Positions 32,120-40,731 of a stretch of DNA of 64,000 nucleotides are shown in pieces; position 1 is the first letter of the stretch, and every line of letters starts with the position of its first letter. The translations under genes and the position numbers were made by a program. Location of the stretch: positions 26,794 to 90,793 of the forward strand of contig CAKSKB010000010.1 in the NCBI GenBank assembly GCA_934464705.1, in the 5' to 3' direction. Under the pieces are notes generated by a model. It was not told the origin of the DNA. It saw only the letters and a list, made by a program, of their open reading frames with translations, and made no database searches. The DNA comes from an uncultured Clostridia bacterium. Lineage in GTDB: Bacteria > Bacillota > Clostridia > HGM11514.

Positions 32120-33112
32120 TTAAATTTTATTGATTCTCTCAGCAATTTCATCGATTTTTGCAAGTTCATCTGCGGAAAACCCTGTGTTATCGATACACTT
32201 TATATCGTCCAGAATCTGTTCCGCCGACGAAGCGCCTATAAGAACGCTCGTTACGGCATCGTTTTTTAGAACCCACGAAAGCGCCATCTGGGCAAGCGTC
32301 TGACCGCGCTCCAAGGCAATCGCATTAAGTTCTTTTGCGTTCATGATATATTCGGGTGTAATGCGTGAATTTTTAAGAAAATGATTTCTCGAAGCGCGGC
32401 TGCCATCCTTAACACCCTCCAGATACCTGTCGGTAAGAAGCCCCTGCGCAAGCGGACTGAAACATATAACGCCCTTTCCGCCCGATTTTGCGGCATACAG
32501 AAGCCCGTTATCCTCAACGCCGCGGTTAAGAATATTATAAGGATTCTGATTTATCACAAACGGTACTTTAAGTTCCGCAAGAATCTTTGCAGCCTTCTCC
32601 ATTGTTTCGCCGTCATAGTTTGAAAGCCCGGCGTAGAGAGCCTTCCCGGAACGGACAATCTGCGACAGTGCAAGGCAGGTTTCCTCCAGGGGTGTGTCGG
32701 GCGTCATGCGGTGATGATAGAATATATCAACATAGTCAATCCCCAGTCTTTTAAGGCTTTGGTCAAGGCTTGAAATAAGATACTTTCTCGAGCCGCCGTC
32801 GCCGTACGGTCCTTCCCACATATAATAGCCCGCCTTGGTGCTGATGAGAAGCTCATCACGCAGTGTATGAAAATCTTTTTTGAGTATGCGCCCGAAATTT
32901 TCCTCTGCGCTCCCCGGTTCGGGGCCGTAGTTATTTGCGATGTCAAAGTGGACAATTCCGTTGTCAAACGCCGTGCGGCACATACTCCTCATATTTTCAA
33001 AGCTGTCCACGGAACCGAAATTATGCCAAAGCCCGAGCGATACCCTCGGCAGCATAAGTCCTGATTTTCCGCAGAAAGAGTAATCCATTTTTTCATATCT
33101 GTCAGTACCCAT
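32120..33112 (-). CDS. Aldo/keto reductase, YghZ-like
   Basis: ATG at 33112 with AAGGAGG 5 nt upstream gives 330 aa. This TIM-barrel NADPH reductase has the catalytic DIANNYGPEPGSAEENFG (Asp and Tyr), the Lys in LLISTKAGYYM, and His in DIFYHHRMTPD, plus the C-terminal NADPH site TSVLIGASSAEQI. The GPEPGSAE segment and STKAG are characteristic of the YghZ (L-glyceraldehyde-3-phosphate reductase) subfamily. It follows the uxa operon after a terminator, so it may be partly separate, although no promoter was seen. Confidence 0.9.
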   Translation of the reverse strand: MGTDRYEKMDYSFCGKSGLMLPRVSLGLWHNFGSVDSFENMRSMCRTAFDNGIVHFDIANNYGPEPGSAEENFGRILKKDFHTLRDELLISTKAGYYMWEGPYGDGGSRKYLISSLDQSLKRLGIDYVDIFYHHRMTPDTPLEETCLALSQIVRSGKALYAGLSNYDGETMEKAAKILAELKVPFVINQNPYNILNRGVEDNGLLYAAKSGGKGVICFSPLAQGLLTDRYLEGVKDGSRASRNHFLKNSRITPEYIMNAKELNAIALERGQTLAQMALSWVLKNDAVTSVLIGASSAEQILDDIKCIDNTGFSADELAKIDEIAERINKI

Positions 33113-33133
33113 ATTTACCTCCTTAAAATTCTC

Positions 33134-33162
33134 AAAAAAGGCTTTCGCATTGCGAAAACCTT
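33134..33162 (-). terminator. Intrinsic terminator after the hexuronate operon
   Basis: On the minus strand AAGGTTTTCGC pairs with GCGAAAGCCTT, followed by TTTT. It separates the SDR gene from the aldo/keto reductase. Confidence 0.8.
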
Positions 33163-33179
33163 CTTTGATTACCGATATA

Positions 33180-34031
33180 TTATACTCCGCTGTAAGCCGA
33201 GAATCCGCCGTCAACGGGAATTACAACGCCGTCAACAAAGCCGGAAGCCTCGGGGCACAGAAGCCAAAGGAGAGTTCCGATAAGTTCTTCCTTATCGCCG
33301 AATCTGCCCATGGGCGTCTGCGAAATGATTTTTTCCGAACGGGCGGTATAATTGCCGTTCTCGTCAATAAGCAGACCGCGGTTCTGGTCTGTAAGGAAAA
33401 ATCCCGGAGCTATTGCGTTTACCCTTATGCCAACCTTGGAAAAATGCACGGCAAGCCACTGCGTAAAGTTTGAAATTGCAGCCTTTGCGCCGCTGTATGC
33501 CGGAATTCTCGTAAGAGGCGTGAATGCGTTCATAGACGAAATATTGATGATTGCCGCATCCTTTTTGCCGATTAAATCCCTTGCAAAAACCTGTGTGGGA
33601 AGAAGCGTTCCGAGAAAGTTAAGGTTAAATACAAAGCTGATTCCGTCGGGGTCAAGGTCAAAGAAAGTCTTAACACCTTCGATTTCTTCGTCCTTGGGGT
33701 CATAATAATCGTTTGTCGTGTTACCCTTGGGGTTATTTCCGCCGGCGCCGTTTATAAGAATATCAACCGTTCCGAACTTTTCGTTGATAATATTCTTTGC
33801 TTCTTCAAGGCTTGCCTTTTCAAGCACATTCGCCTTAAGACCGATTGCAGAACCGCCGTCTTTTTCGATAGTTTCGGCAACAGCCTTTGCGTTTTCCTCT
33901 CTTAAGTCAAGAATAGCAACCTTTGCGCCCGCCTTTGCGATTGCTTCGGCAAACATACTGCAAAGCACACCGCCGCCGCCCGTTACAACGGCAACCTTAT
34001 TTTTAAGATCAATTTCAAAAGGTAATTTCAT
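33180..34031 (-). CDS. SDR oxidoreductase, fructuronate/mannonate-type
   Basis: ATG at 34031 with GAGGAG 9 nt upstream gives 283 aa. It is a classical SDR: VAVVTGGGGVLCSMF near residue 13, NGAGGNNPKG near 90, catalytic INISSMNAFTPLTRIPAYSG with Ser and Tyr, then AKAAISNF. The insertion after the NAG motif (YYDPKDEEIEGVKTFFDLD) marks the subgroup annotated as D-mannonate oxidoreductase/fructuronate reductase, an SDR alternative to UxuB. Located 13 nt after uxaC, it would reduce D-fructuronate to D-mannonate. Substrate assignment is from context and family memory. Confidence 0.82.
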   Translation of the reverse strand: MKLPFEIDLKNKVAVVTGGGGVLCSMFAEAIAKAGAKVAILDLREENAKAVAETIEKDGGSAIGLKANVLEKASLEEAKNIINEKFGTVDILINGAGGNNPKGNTTNDYYDPKDEEIEGVKTFFDLDPDGISFVFNLNFLGTLLPTQVFARDLIGKKDAAIINISSMNAFTPLTRIPAYSGAKAAISNFTQWLAVHFSKVGIRVNAIAPGFFLTDQNRGLLIDENGNYTARSEKIISQTPMGRFGDKEELIGTLLWLLCPEASGFVDGVVIPVDGGFSAYSGV

Positions 34032-34044
34032 GTTACATATCTCC

Positions 34045-35445
34045 TCACATATTAAAATACTTAACTGCGTTGTTGCAGCATATATCCTGTACGATTTGCT
34101 TAAGAATATCATCATCGGACGAAAATTCTCCGTCCTCAACCCAGGTGCCGATGATATTGCAGAGTATTCTTCTGAAATACTCATGTCTGGGGTAGGAAAG
34201 AATACTTCTCGAATCGGTAAGCATTCCGACAAAAGCGGCAAGCGCACCGAGGTTTCCGAGAGCCTTAATCTGACTTGTCATACCGTCGATATTGTCATTG
34301 AACCACCAGCCGCTGCCGAGCTGAATTTTGCCCTTTATGCCGCTGCCCTGGAAGTTGCCGAGGGTTGTGCCGAGAACATAATTATCCTTTTCGTTAAGGG
34401 AATAAAGTATGGTTTTCGGCAGCTTTCCTTCTCTGTCCATTGCGTCAAGAAGGTGATTGAGGTTATAGGCAATCTGCCCGTCATCGACGGAGTCAAACCC
34501 TGTGTCGGCTCCCAAAAGTTTTGTCATTCTCGAGTTATTGCGCCTTATTGCCGACATATGCAGCTGCATTACCCAATCTCTTTTTGAATACTCTCCGCCA
34601 AGGAATATAAGAAGCGCAGTCTTATATTTTTCGGCGTCCTCCGGGGATATCTCAGCGCCCGAAAGTGCAGCCGAGAAAATCTTTTCAAGTTCATCTTCGG
34701 TGCTTTCGCGGTAAGGAAATCTTGCAATGCCGTGGTCGGAAATTTTGCTTCCTACGCTGTTAAAATAATCGATTCTGTCGGAAAGCGCCCGTTTAAGGTC
34801 AGCAAATGACTTAATCTCAAAGCCGCACGCTTTGCCGAGTTTTTCCATATACGGCTTAAAGCCGGGCGTGCCGATTGCGCCCGCATTGTCGGGGCGGAAA
34901 GCCGGAACAACCTTGGTCTTAAAACTTTTGTCTTCTTTCAAAGCCTTGTGTGCCGCCAAATCGTCAGCCGGGTCATCGGTTGTGCCGATAAGCATTACAT
35001 TGGACTTTTCGATTATCTTTCTTGCCGAAAAATCGGGGCTTTCGATAACCTTATTCGCACGGTTCCAAATGTCATCCGCCGTTTTTTCGTTCAGGCAGTC
35101 GCAGATACCGAAATACCTCTGAAGCTCAAGATGCGACCAGTGATAAAGCGGATTCCCGATAGCCATTCCGAGGCACTTTGCATAAGCGCAGAACTTTTCG
35201 TAATCCGAAGCGTCACCCGTGCAGTATTTTTCGTCAACACCCATGCTTCTCATGAAGCGCCATTTGTAATGGTCGCCGTAAAGCCACATTTCGGTGATAT
35301 TCTTATACTTTTTATCCTCATATATTTCATAAGGATTAAGGTGGCAGTGATAGTCGTAAATCGGCATATCCTTTGCATAGTCAAAAAACAAATGCTTTGC
35401 GGTTTCTGTTTTAAGCAGAAAATCTTTGTCTATGAAATTTCTCAT
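34045..35445 (-). CDS. uxaC: Glucuronate isomerase
   Basis: 466 aa amidohydrolase-fold isomerase that converts D-glucuronate to D-fructuronate and D-galacturonate to D-tagaturonate. Signatures: MPIYDYHCHLNPYEIYEDK near residue 27 with the metal-binding HCH, ITEMWLYGDHYKWRFMRSMG, GNPLYHWSHLELQRYFGI near 98, and QLHMSAIRRNNSRM near 280. Its ATG overlaps the TAA of the upstream epimerase gene (TAATG), so it is translationally coupled. Length and motifs are complete. Confidence 0.97.
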   Translation of the reverse strand: MRNFIDKDFLLKTETAKHLFFDYAKDMPIYDYHCHLNPYEIYEDKKYKNITEMWLYGDHYKWRFMRSMGVDEKYCTGDASDYEKFCAYAKCLGMAIGNPLYHWSHLELQRYFGICDCLNEKTADDIWNRANKVIESPDFSARKIIEKSNVMLIGTTDDPADDLAAHKALKEDKSFKTKVVPAFRPDNAGAIGTPGFKPYMEKLGKACGFEIKSFADLKRALSDRIDYFNSVGSKISDHGIARFPYRESTEDELEKIFSAALSGAEISPEDAEKYKTALLIFLGGEYSKRDWVMQLHMSAIRRNNSRMTKLLGADTGFDSVDDGQIAYNLNHLLDAMDREGKLPKTILYSLNEKDNYVLGTTLGNFQGSGIKGKIQLGSGWWFNDNIDGMTSQIKALGNLGALAAFVGMLTDSRSILSYPRHEYFRRILCNIIGTWVEDGEFSSDDDILKQIVQDICCNNAVKYFNM

Positions 35446-36218
35446 TATATAAACCCTTTCGTTGTCAAAAACTTATAGCTTACCTCAAGTGATTTAAACG
35501 GGTCGCCGTCAATCCAGTTTCTGTCCTGCTCAACCATTGCCCATTTGATTCCGAGCCTTTCGGTTGCCGAAATTATCCCGTCCCAGTCGAGAAAACCTTC
35601 TCCGACCTCGCAGATATCGGAATCGTTGCCCTCAAAGACCTTTTTATCCTTATAGTGCATAACGGCAATTCTGTCAGCATATTTTTCCATGACTTTAACC
35701 GGATTGATACCTGCGTGCGCAGCCCAGTAAACATCGAAAATAAGCTTGAAGTTACTGTTTGTATTTTCCATGAGGTGTTCGAGGATGGTTTTTCCGTCAT
35801 ATTTTCTGAATTCGACGGCATGATTGTGATACCCGAATGTTATACCCTCTTTGCCGAGTTTTTCGGAAATCTCATCAAACTTCTTAATGAAATCGAAAAG
35901 CCCTTCTTTGCTCTGATGAGCCTCGCCGGGCATCATGCCGAGCCCCGCAATGGAGCAGCCCATGTCCTTATGAAGCCTAATCGTTTCATCAAGCTGTTTT
36001 GTATATTCGTCATAGCTTCTGTGCGTGCAAACGACCTCGACGCCCCACCTTTCGGCGGAATTTCGTATCTGCTCTCCCGTTATATCTCTCCCGACTGCGG
36101 AAATCTGAACTGTTTTATAGCCGATTTCCCTTACTCTCCTTATTGTTTCGTCGAGATCCTCTGCACTCTGACAATAGTCACGGCATGTAAAAAGCTGTGC
36201 GCCGATCCTCTTATCCAT
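35445..36218 (-). CDS. Sugar phosphate isomerase/epimerase (AP-endonuclease-2 fold)
   Basis: ATG at 36218 behind AGGGGGA gives 257 aa. A TIM barrel of the xylose-isomerase-like superfamily: RIGAQLFTCRDYCQSAEDLD at the start, YKTVQISAVG near 40, GITFGYHNHAVEFRKYDG near 140 (metal-site His and Glu), LIFDVYWAAHAGINPVKVME near 172, and EVGEGFLDWDGIISATE. Such proteins epimerise or isomerise keto-sugars or inositols. In this operon it may act on a uronate or keto-sugar made by the Gfo/Idh enzyme. The TAATG overlap ties it to uxaC. Confidence 0.88.
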   Translation of the reverse strand: MDKRIGAQLFTCRDYCQSAEDLDETIRRVREIGYKTVQISAVGRDITGEQIRNSAERWGVEVVCTHRSYDEYTKQLDETIRLHKDMGCSIAGLGMMPGEAHQSKEGLFDFIKKFDEISEKLGKEGITFGYHNHAVEFRKYDGKTILEHLMENTNSNFKLIFDVYWAAHAGINPVKVMEKYADRIAVMHYKDKKVFEGNDSDICEVGEGFLDWDGIISATERLGIKWAMVEQDRNWIDGDPFKSLEVSYKFLTTKGFI

Positions 36219-36237
36219 AATAAATATCCCCCTGTAA

Positions 36238-37407
36238 TCAATATGTTCCTTCAAGGTTTACCGCTGCGGATTCCTTCGGAGCATTCTTTTTAGCCTTTGA
36301 ATGTCTTACCTTTTCCTGAAGCTTCGAATAGAATTTATCGTGCGGGAAGTTATTAACATCCACCATTTCGCCCGTCCAGGAGGAATAGTGAATGGAGTTT
36401 GAAATCGTAAGACCCTTTATACCTTCATATCCGGGTGCAAGAAGTTCCTTCTTTTCGCCGTTGAGAACCTTAACAAAGTCCTTAAGTATACCTACATGCT
36501 GCTCGCCCCACGAAGAAGAAAGCGGAATTTCGCATTTCCATACTTCGGGCGTACCGAACGGTGTTTTATTTGTTTTATTAAATTCTCTTTCGGAAATAAC
36601 ATTGCGGTTGAATATAAGTTTGCCGTCTTCGTAAACAAGCTTACCCATGTCGCAGGCAACCTCCAGGCGGTTGGTTCCAGGAGCCTCGCCCGTCGATGTG
36701 ATATATGTACCGGTTGTACCGTTAGCGTACTCCATGTAAGCCGTAACATCGTCTTCAACTTCTATGTCATAATACTTTCCGTAGCCGCAGTGAGCCATTA
36801 TTTTGTCCGGCATACCGAACATCCACTGCCAGAGGTCAAGCTGATGCGGATTCTGATTTATAAGCGTTCCGCCGCCTTCAGTTGCCCATGTGGATCTCCA
36901 TGCGGCGCTGTCATGATACGCCTGCGGACGGTACCAATTTGTGATAATCCAGGAAATTCTCTTTATGTGACCGAGGCTTCCGTTTTCAACGAGTTCCTTG
37001 ATTTTCTGGAACTGCGGATTTGTCCTCTGATTATACATAATTCCGAACAGTTTACCGGATTTTTTTGCAGCTTCGTTCATTTCCATAACCTGCTTTGTGT
37101 AAACGCCGGCAGGTTTTTCGGAAATTACATTAAAGCCGTACTCGAAAGCCTTGACTGCAAGCGGCGGATGGTCATAATGCGGAACCGCAATCAGAACGGT
37201 GTTTATGTCCGCAAGTTCAAACATTTCGCCGGCTGTCGAAAAAATTTCAATGTCGGGATAAAGCTCGGCAGCCTTTTTTCTCTTTTCCGCGGAAATATCG
37301 GCTACCGCTTTAAGTTCCATTCCGGGAACCTTTCCTTCCGTAATGTTTTTTGCGTGGATAGAACCCATGTTACCTATACCGATAAGTCCTACTTTTGCCG
37401 TAATCAT
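36238..37407 (-). CDS. Gfo/Idh/MocA-family oxidoreductase
   Basis: 389 aa with an N-terminal NAD(P) Rossmann fold (VGLIGIGNMGSIHAKNI), the conserved EKP motif in NVISEKPAGVYTKQV near residue 98, and a C-terminal substrate domain with GGGTLINQNPHQLDLWQWMF near 175, whose His-x-x-D-like pattern is typical of sugar dehydrogenases. It oxidises or reduces a sugar or inositol hydroxyl; the substrate is unknown. It overlaps the upstream epimerase gene (TAATG) and is followed 19 nt later by another epimerase, which points to a redox-epimerisation sequence. Confidence 0.92.
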   Translation of the reverse strand: MITAKVGLIGIGNMGSIHAKNITEGKVPGMELKAVADISAEKRKKAAELYPDIEIFSTAGEMFELADINTVLIAVPHYDHPPLAVKAFEYGFNVISEKPAGVYTKQVMEMNEAAKKSGKLFGIMYNQRTNPQFQKIKELVENGSLGHIKRISWIITNWYRPQAYHDSAAWRSTWATEGGGTLINQNPHQLDLWQWMFGMPDKIMAHCGYGKYYDIEVEDDVTAYMEYANGTTGTYITSTGEAPGTNRLEVACDMGKLVYEDGKLIFNRNVISEREFNKTNKTPFGTPEVWKCEIPLSSSWGEQHVGILKDFVKVLNGEKKELLAPGYEGIKGLTISNSIHYSSWTGEMVDVNNFPHDKFYSKLQEKVRHSKAKKNAPKESAAVNLEGTY

Positions 37408-38264
37408 TATTTATTCACCTCTTCCAATATTTTTTCAAGAGCCTTGTACGCCATCGTGAATTTACCGGCGTCGCTTTTTTCAAGCTGAAGCATGGAATCG
37501 TCAAGTTCCAGCTTTTCAAGTCCGCCGAACACGCCGAGATGCGGTTCAAGACTTACAAACCCATTGTAATTCTTTGCGGCAAGGTCTGAAAGTATTTCCC
37601 TGATATGACCTTCGCCGTAACCCGCCGGCACAATCTTTCCGTCCTCGAAAAATGCGTCCTTTATGTGCATATATACAATATGGGGCTTTAAGAGTTCAAA
37701 TGCGTCGGGGTATGTTACCTGTCCGCACTGAACAAAGTTTGCCGGGTCAAAAACGCCGCGGAGAGCCGGAGATTTTACATTATCGAAAATATCCTTGCAT
37801 CTTGAAGCCACATCGCCGTAAATATCCTTTTCGTTTTCGTGAAGGATAATAACGCCTGCCGCTTCGGCGGTTTCCGCCATTTTGTTCATCCTGCGAAGAA
37901 CCTCATCCCTGTAGTTTGCCGGGTCATCACCCTTAGGAATGAAAAAGCTGAACACTCTTATATACTTCGTATCGAGAATTTTTGCGATTTCTATCACATG
38001 TTCAAGCAGTTTAAGATGTTCGTCAAAATCGTCCGTAATTTTGATTTTACCTATAGGCGAACCGATTGACGATACCTTGATACCGTACTTATCCATAGTT
38101 TCCTTAAGCTGTTTTGCTTCAAACAGCGTCAGTTCGGAAATGTTCTTGCCGTTGATTCCTCTCGGTTCAAAATAGGAGATTCCGAGGTGATTGAGATGCG
38201 TAAACTGTTTTTCGACATCCTGGTCGATTTCATCGGAAAATCCCGTCAGAATAAAGTTAGCCAT
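37407..38264 (-). CDS. Sugar phosphate isomerase/epimerase, first gene of the hexuronate operon
   Basis: ATG at 38264 with AAGGAG 9 nt upstream gives 285 aa. Barrel motifs: ILTGFSDEIDQDVEKQFTHL, YFEPRGINGKNISEL, VIILHENEKDIYGD near 140 (metal-site Glu), ALRGVFDPANFVQCGQ near 168 (Asp), YMHIKDAFF near 202 (His), and GFVSLEPHLG near 240 (Glu). These supply the four usual metal ligands. It is only distantly similar to the second epimerase of the operon. It starts the five-gene unit behind a promoter at 38305-38333. Confidence 0.88.
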   Translation of the reverse strand: MANFILTGFSDEIDQDVEKQFTHLNHLGISYFEPRGINGKNISELTLFEAKQLKETMDKYGIKVSSIGSPIGKIKITDDFDEHLKLLEHVIEIAKILDTKYIRVFSFFIPKGDDPANYRDEVLRRMNKMAETAEAAGVIILHENEKDIYGDVASRCKDIFDNVKSPALRGVFDPANFVQCGQVTYPDAFELLKPHIVYMHIKDAFFEDGKIVPAGYGEGHIREILSDLAAKNYNGFVSLEPHLGVFGGLEKLELDDSMLQLEKSDAGKFTMAYKALEKILEEVNK

Positions 38265-38304
38265 TTTCAAGATCTCCTTAGCATATAGTATCATTATATA
38301 TTAA

Positions 38305-38333
38305 ATAATAACACATTTTAATATTTTCTTCAA
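38305..38333 (-). promoter_or_regulatory. Sigma-A promoter of the hexuronate operon
   Basis: TTGAAG and TATTAT on the minus strand are 17 nt apart, about 40 nt before the first start codon. No operator was recognised. Confidence 0.7.
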
Positions 38334-38377
38334 TGCCTGAAAGTGATTTTTTTAATCAAAACAGTGACTTTTAAATC

Positions 38378-38406
38378 TTGACAAATTTTTGCCGTGATGT
38401 TATTAT
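38378..38406 (+). promoter_or_regulatory. Sigma-A promoter of the mini binding protein
   Basis: TTGACA and TATTAT are 17 nt apart, ending 23 nt before the TTG start. Confidence 0.82.
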
Positions 38407-38429
38407 ATATAAGAAAGGAATGGTATCTT

Positions 38430-39044
38430 TTGAAAAAACTTTTAATAATGCTGCTGGCAATGGCTGTGATTTTTTGCTCCTGTGCCGAATCCGGCGAAAA
38501 AAAAGTATCGGAAAAAGAAGAAAAGGGCGACACTGTTATCGGAATTGTGCTGCCTATGAGCGACCGTGAAATGATTTACGGAATCCAGCTTGCGGTAAAC
38601 GAAATAAATCTTTCGGGCGGCATAGGCGGTTCGCAGATGCTGGTAACATTTTTAAATTATGAAAACGGTCAGCTGCACGGGATCGAAGGCTTAAAGGCGC
38701 TTAATGCCATGCTTTACATCAATCTTTCATCGGCGCCGGTATATGACCTTCTTGCGGATTTCAATCCTGTAATTCTGTCTGTCGGCTCTAAAATGAAGGG
38801 CGAAACATCGTTCTCGTTTTCGGGATTTGACGCGAACGGTTTTGAAAAGATTTTCAAAACCAAATACAGCACAAAACCCAATTACACCACCGCAAAGGCA
38901 TATGAGATGATATACATGGCAAAGCAGCTTATCGAGGTATCAAACTCCGCATCACCCGATGACCTTGCGGCGGCGCTCAAATCATACGGTAATTTCAAAG
39001 GGAAATTTCATTCAGCGGTTTCCGCTGTTTACAATCCACTCTGA
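38430..39044 (+). CDS. Short lipoprotein resembling a truncated branched-chain-type binding protein
   Basis: A TTG at 38430, behind AGAAAGG, opens a lipoprotein signal (KKLLIMLLAMAVIFCSC) and gives 204 aa. The first lobe begins like Peripla_BP_6 proteins (VIGIVLPMSDREMIYGIQLA, VNEINLSGGIGGSQM) and the last 70 residues match their end (FKTKYSTKPNYTTAKAYEMI, SPDDLAAALKSYGNFKG). The central portion of about 150 residues is missing, and the family is normally near 370 aa. Because the frame is intact, it has its own consensus promoter and the lipobox is good, this may be a working small sensor rather than a relic. No ABC permease is nearby. Its 3' end overlaps the convergent PBP2 gene by 33 bp. 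Confidence 0.6.
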   Translation: MKKLLIMLLAMAVIFCSCAESGEKKVSEKEEKGDTVIGIVLPMSDREMIYGIQLAVNEINLSGGIGGSQMLVTFLNYENGQLHGIEGLKALNAMLYINLSSAPVYDLLADFNPVILSVGSKMKGETSFSFSGFDANGFEKIFKTKYSTKPNYTTAKAYEMIYMAKQLIEVSNSASPDDLAAALKSYGNFKGKFHSAVSAVYNPL

Positions 39045-40709
39045 CATAATTTCCGAAGCGGCACGGGGAGCATGCGTGCCGCTTCCGTGTTCTATAACCA
39101 CGCACACTGCAATCTCGGGATTTTCAAACGGTGCAAACCCTATAAAAAGCCCGTTATCAGGGCCTTCGGGAACCTGGGCGGTTCCTGTTTTTCCTCCGGC
39201 TGAAAAATTCTTTCCCGAAAATTCCTCCGCTGCGGTTCCGCTTTCACAGCAAAGCTTCATTCCCTCTCTCACTGCGTCATAATACTCCTTTTTCAACTTC
39301 ACCGTCCTCACAAGTTCGGTTTTTCTTTCGTACTCGGTTTTTCCTCCGTATTCCGCAATTTTCTTCACAATATGAGGTTTATAAACATACCCTCCGTTTG
39401 CGATTGCCGCAGTGTACCTTGCAAGCGACAGCGGAGTGAACATATTGACCGACTGCCCGATTGCCGCCTGAAGCGTATCTCCGGCAACCCAGTCCTTTTT
39501 CGTTGCAGGTGACGCAACAACACCTTGCCCCTCGCCTTCAAGTTCAATTCCGCAAAGCTCGCCAAGCCCGAAATCCCGACCGTATTCCGCCGTTTTTTCT
39601 ATCCCGAGCCTTCGCCCGGCTTCATAAAAATAATAGTTGCACGACACCGAAAGCGCCTCGGAAACATTGACCCGTCCGTGAGTTATATGCTTATTTGTCC
39701 AAATATAGCAAGAGGGGGTATACGACGGCGCATAGTATTTATACACGCCCTTATCTTCGATTTTTTCCTCCGCTGTGACCGCCCCTTCCGAAAGCGCGGC
39801 AAGCGCCACCGAAGGCTTATAAACCGAACCGGGCTCATATTTCCCCGATATGCACCGATCCAGCAGCGGATTCCGTTTATCCGCCAAAAGAGCATCATAA
39901 TTTTCCGCATAATTTTCTATGTTATAGTCGGGATATGAGCACATCGCAAGCACATCGCCGTTTTTTACATCAATTACAACAGCCGCTCCGCCGCCTTCCG
40001 TCTTTTTTGTTTTGTTAACCTCATCGACAGCCCGTTTAAGCTCATCCTCGCATTTTTTCTGAAGTTTTTTGTCTATGCAAAGTTCCGTATAGCAGCCGTC
40101 TTTTGCCGCCGTTTCCGTGATTTTTCCGTCAAAGCCAGTTGTTTTTTCGCCGTCGGTACCCTTAAGATATCTTTCGGCAAACTTTTCAATGCCGTTCTTT
40201 CCGGTCTTGTCCGAAAGCTTGTATCCTCCGCCCGTGTATTCCTCCTCGGTTATGCTCCCGACGGTCCCTGCGACATGCGAAAGCTTCACGCCGAGCGCCT
40301 TTCTCACATAACTGTCACGCACCTCAACCCCCGAAAAACCTTGCTCCATAATCGCCGCCGCCTGTCCTTTTTCGATATTTGAGGCAAAAATAAAAGGCTG
40401 ACCGTCCGATGCGTCATCCTTTGTAATTTGTTTATTGATTATTTTTGAAATCTTCGCAAGCGTTTCATCGTCCGCCGAGGGGTAAACGGTAAGATAAAAC
40501 GCACTTTCGTTTGTTATCAGCACTTCGGAATTCCTGTCCAGAATTTCTCCGCGCACCGCACTTACCGTTTCGCTGCGGCTGCCGAGTTCGCGTGCGGCTT
40601 TTTCCATAAGTTCGCCGCCCAGCACCTGCAAATCGACCATTCGCAGCGCAAGTATGCCGAACAGAACAATAATTAAAATCATACAAAAAATAACCCGTTT
40701 TTTTCTCAT
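39012..40709 (-). CDS. mrdA: Penicillin-binding protein 2 (class B PBP)
   Basis: ATG at 40709 with GGAG 9 nt upstream gives 565 aa. One N-terminal transmembrane helix (RVIFCMILIIVLFGILALRM), the PBP dimerisation domain (about 45-230, starting AVRGEILDRNSEVL), and a transpeptidase domain with all three motifs: SVYK (in YEPGSVYKPSVAL), SCN (in LSVSCNYYFYEAG) and KTGTAQ (in AGGKTGTAQVPEG). It crosslinks peptidoglycan during elongation with MreC and RodA. It lies 22 nt after mreC. MreD, usual between the two, is missing here. Confidence 0.94.
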   Translation of the reverse strand: MRKKRVIFCMILIIVLFGILALRMVDLQVLGGELMEKAARELGSRSETVSAVRGEILDRNSEVLITNESAFYLTVYPSADDETLAKISKIINKQITKDDASDGQPFIFASNIEKGQAAAIMEQGFSGVEVRDSYVRKALGVKLSHVAGTVGSITEEEYTGGGYKLSDKTGKNGIEKFAERYLKGTDGEKTTGFDGKITETAAKDGCYTELCIDKKLQKKCEDELKRAVDEVNKTKKTEGGGAAVVIDVKNGDVLAMCSYPDYNIENYAENYDALLADKRNPLLDRCISGKYEPGSVYKPSVALAALSEGAVTAEEKIEDKGVYKYYAPSYTPSCYIWTNKHITHGRVNVSEALSVSCNYYFYEAGRRLGIEKTAEYGRDFGLGELCGIELEGEGQGVVASPATKKDWVAGDTLQAAIGQSVNMFTPLSLARYTAAIANGGYVYKPHIVKKIAEYGGKTEYERKTELVRTVKLKKEYYDAVREGMKLCCESGTAAEEFSGKNFSAGGKTGTAQVPEGPDNGLFIGFAPFENPEIAVCVVIEHGSGTHAPRAASEIMSEWIVNSGNR

Positions 40710-40731
40710 TTCAATTTCTCCGTAAAGCTGC

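Noticed and set aside
36496..37488. A 330-codon plus-strand frame opposite the Gfo/Idh gene
   Set aside because: Shadow of the well-supported minus-strand oxidoreductase; low-complexity, no domain, no start signal.
38430..39044. Simple pseudogene of an ABC binding protein
   Set aside because: Not adopted outright: the frame, lipobox, start signal and promoter are all intact, so it is kept as a short gene with low confidence.
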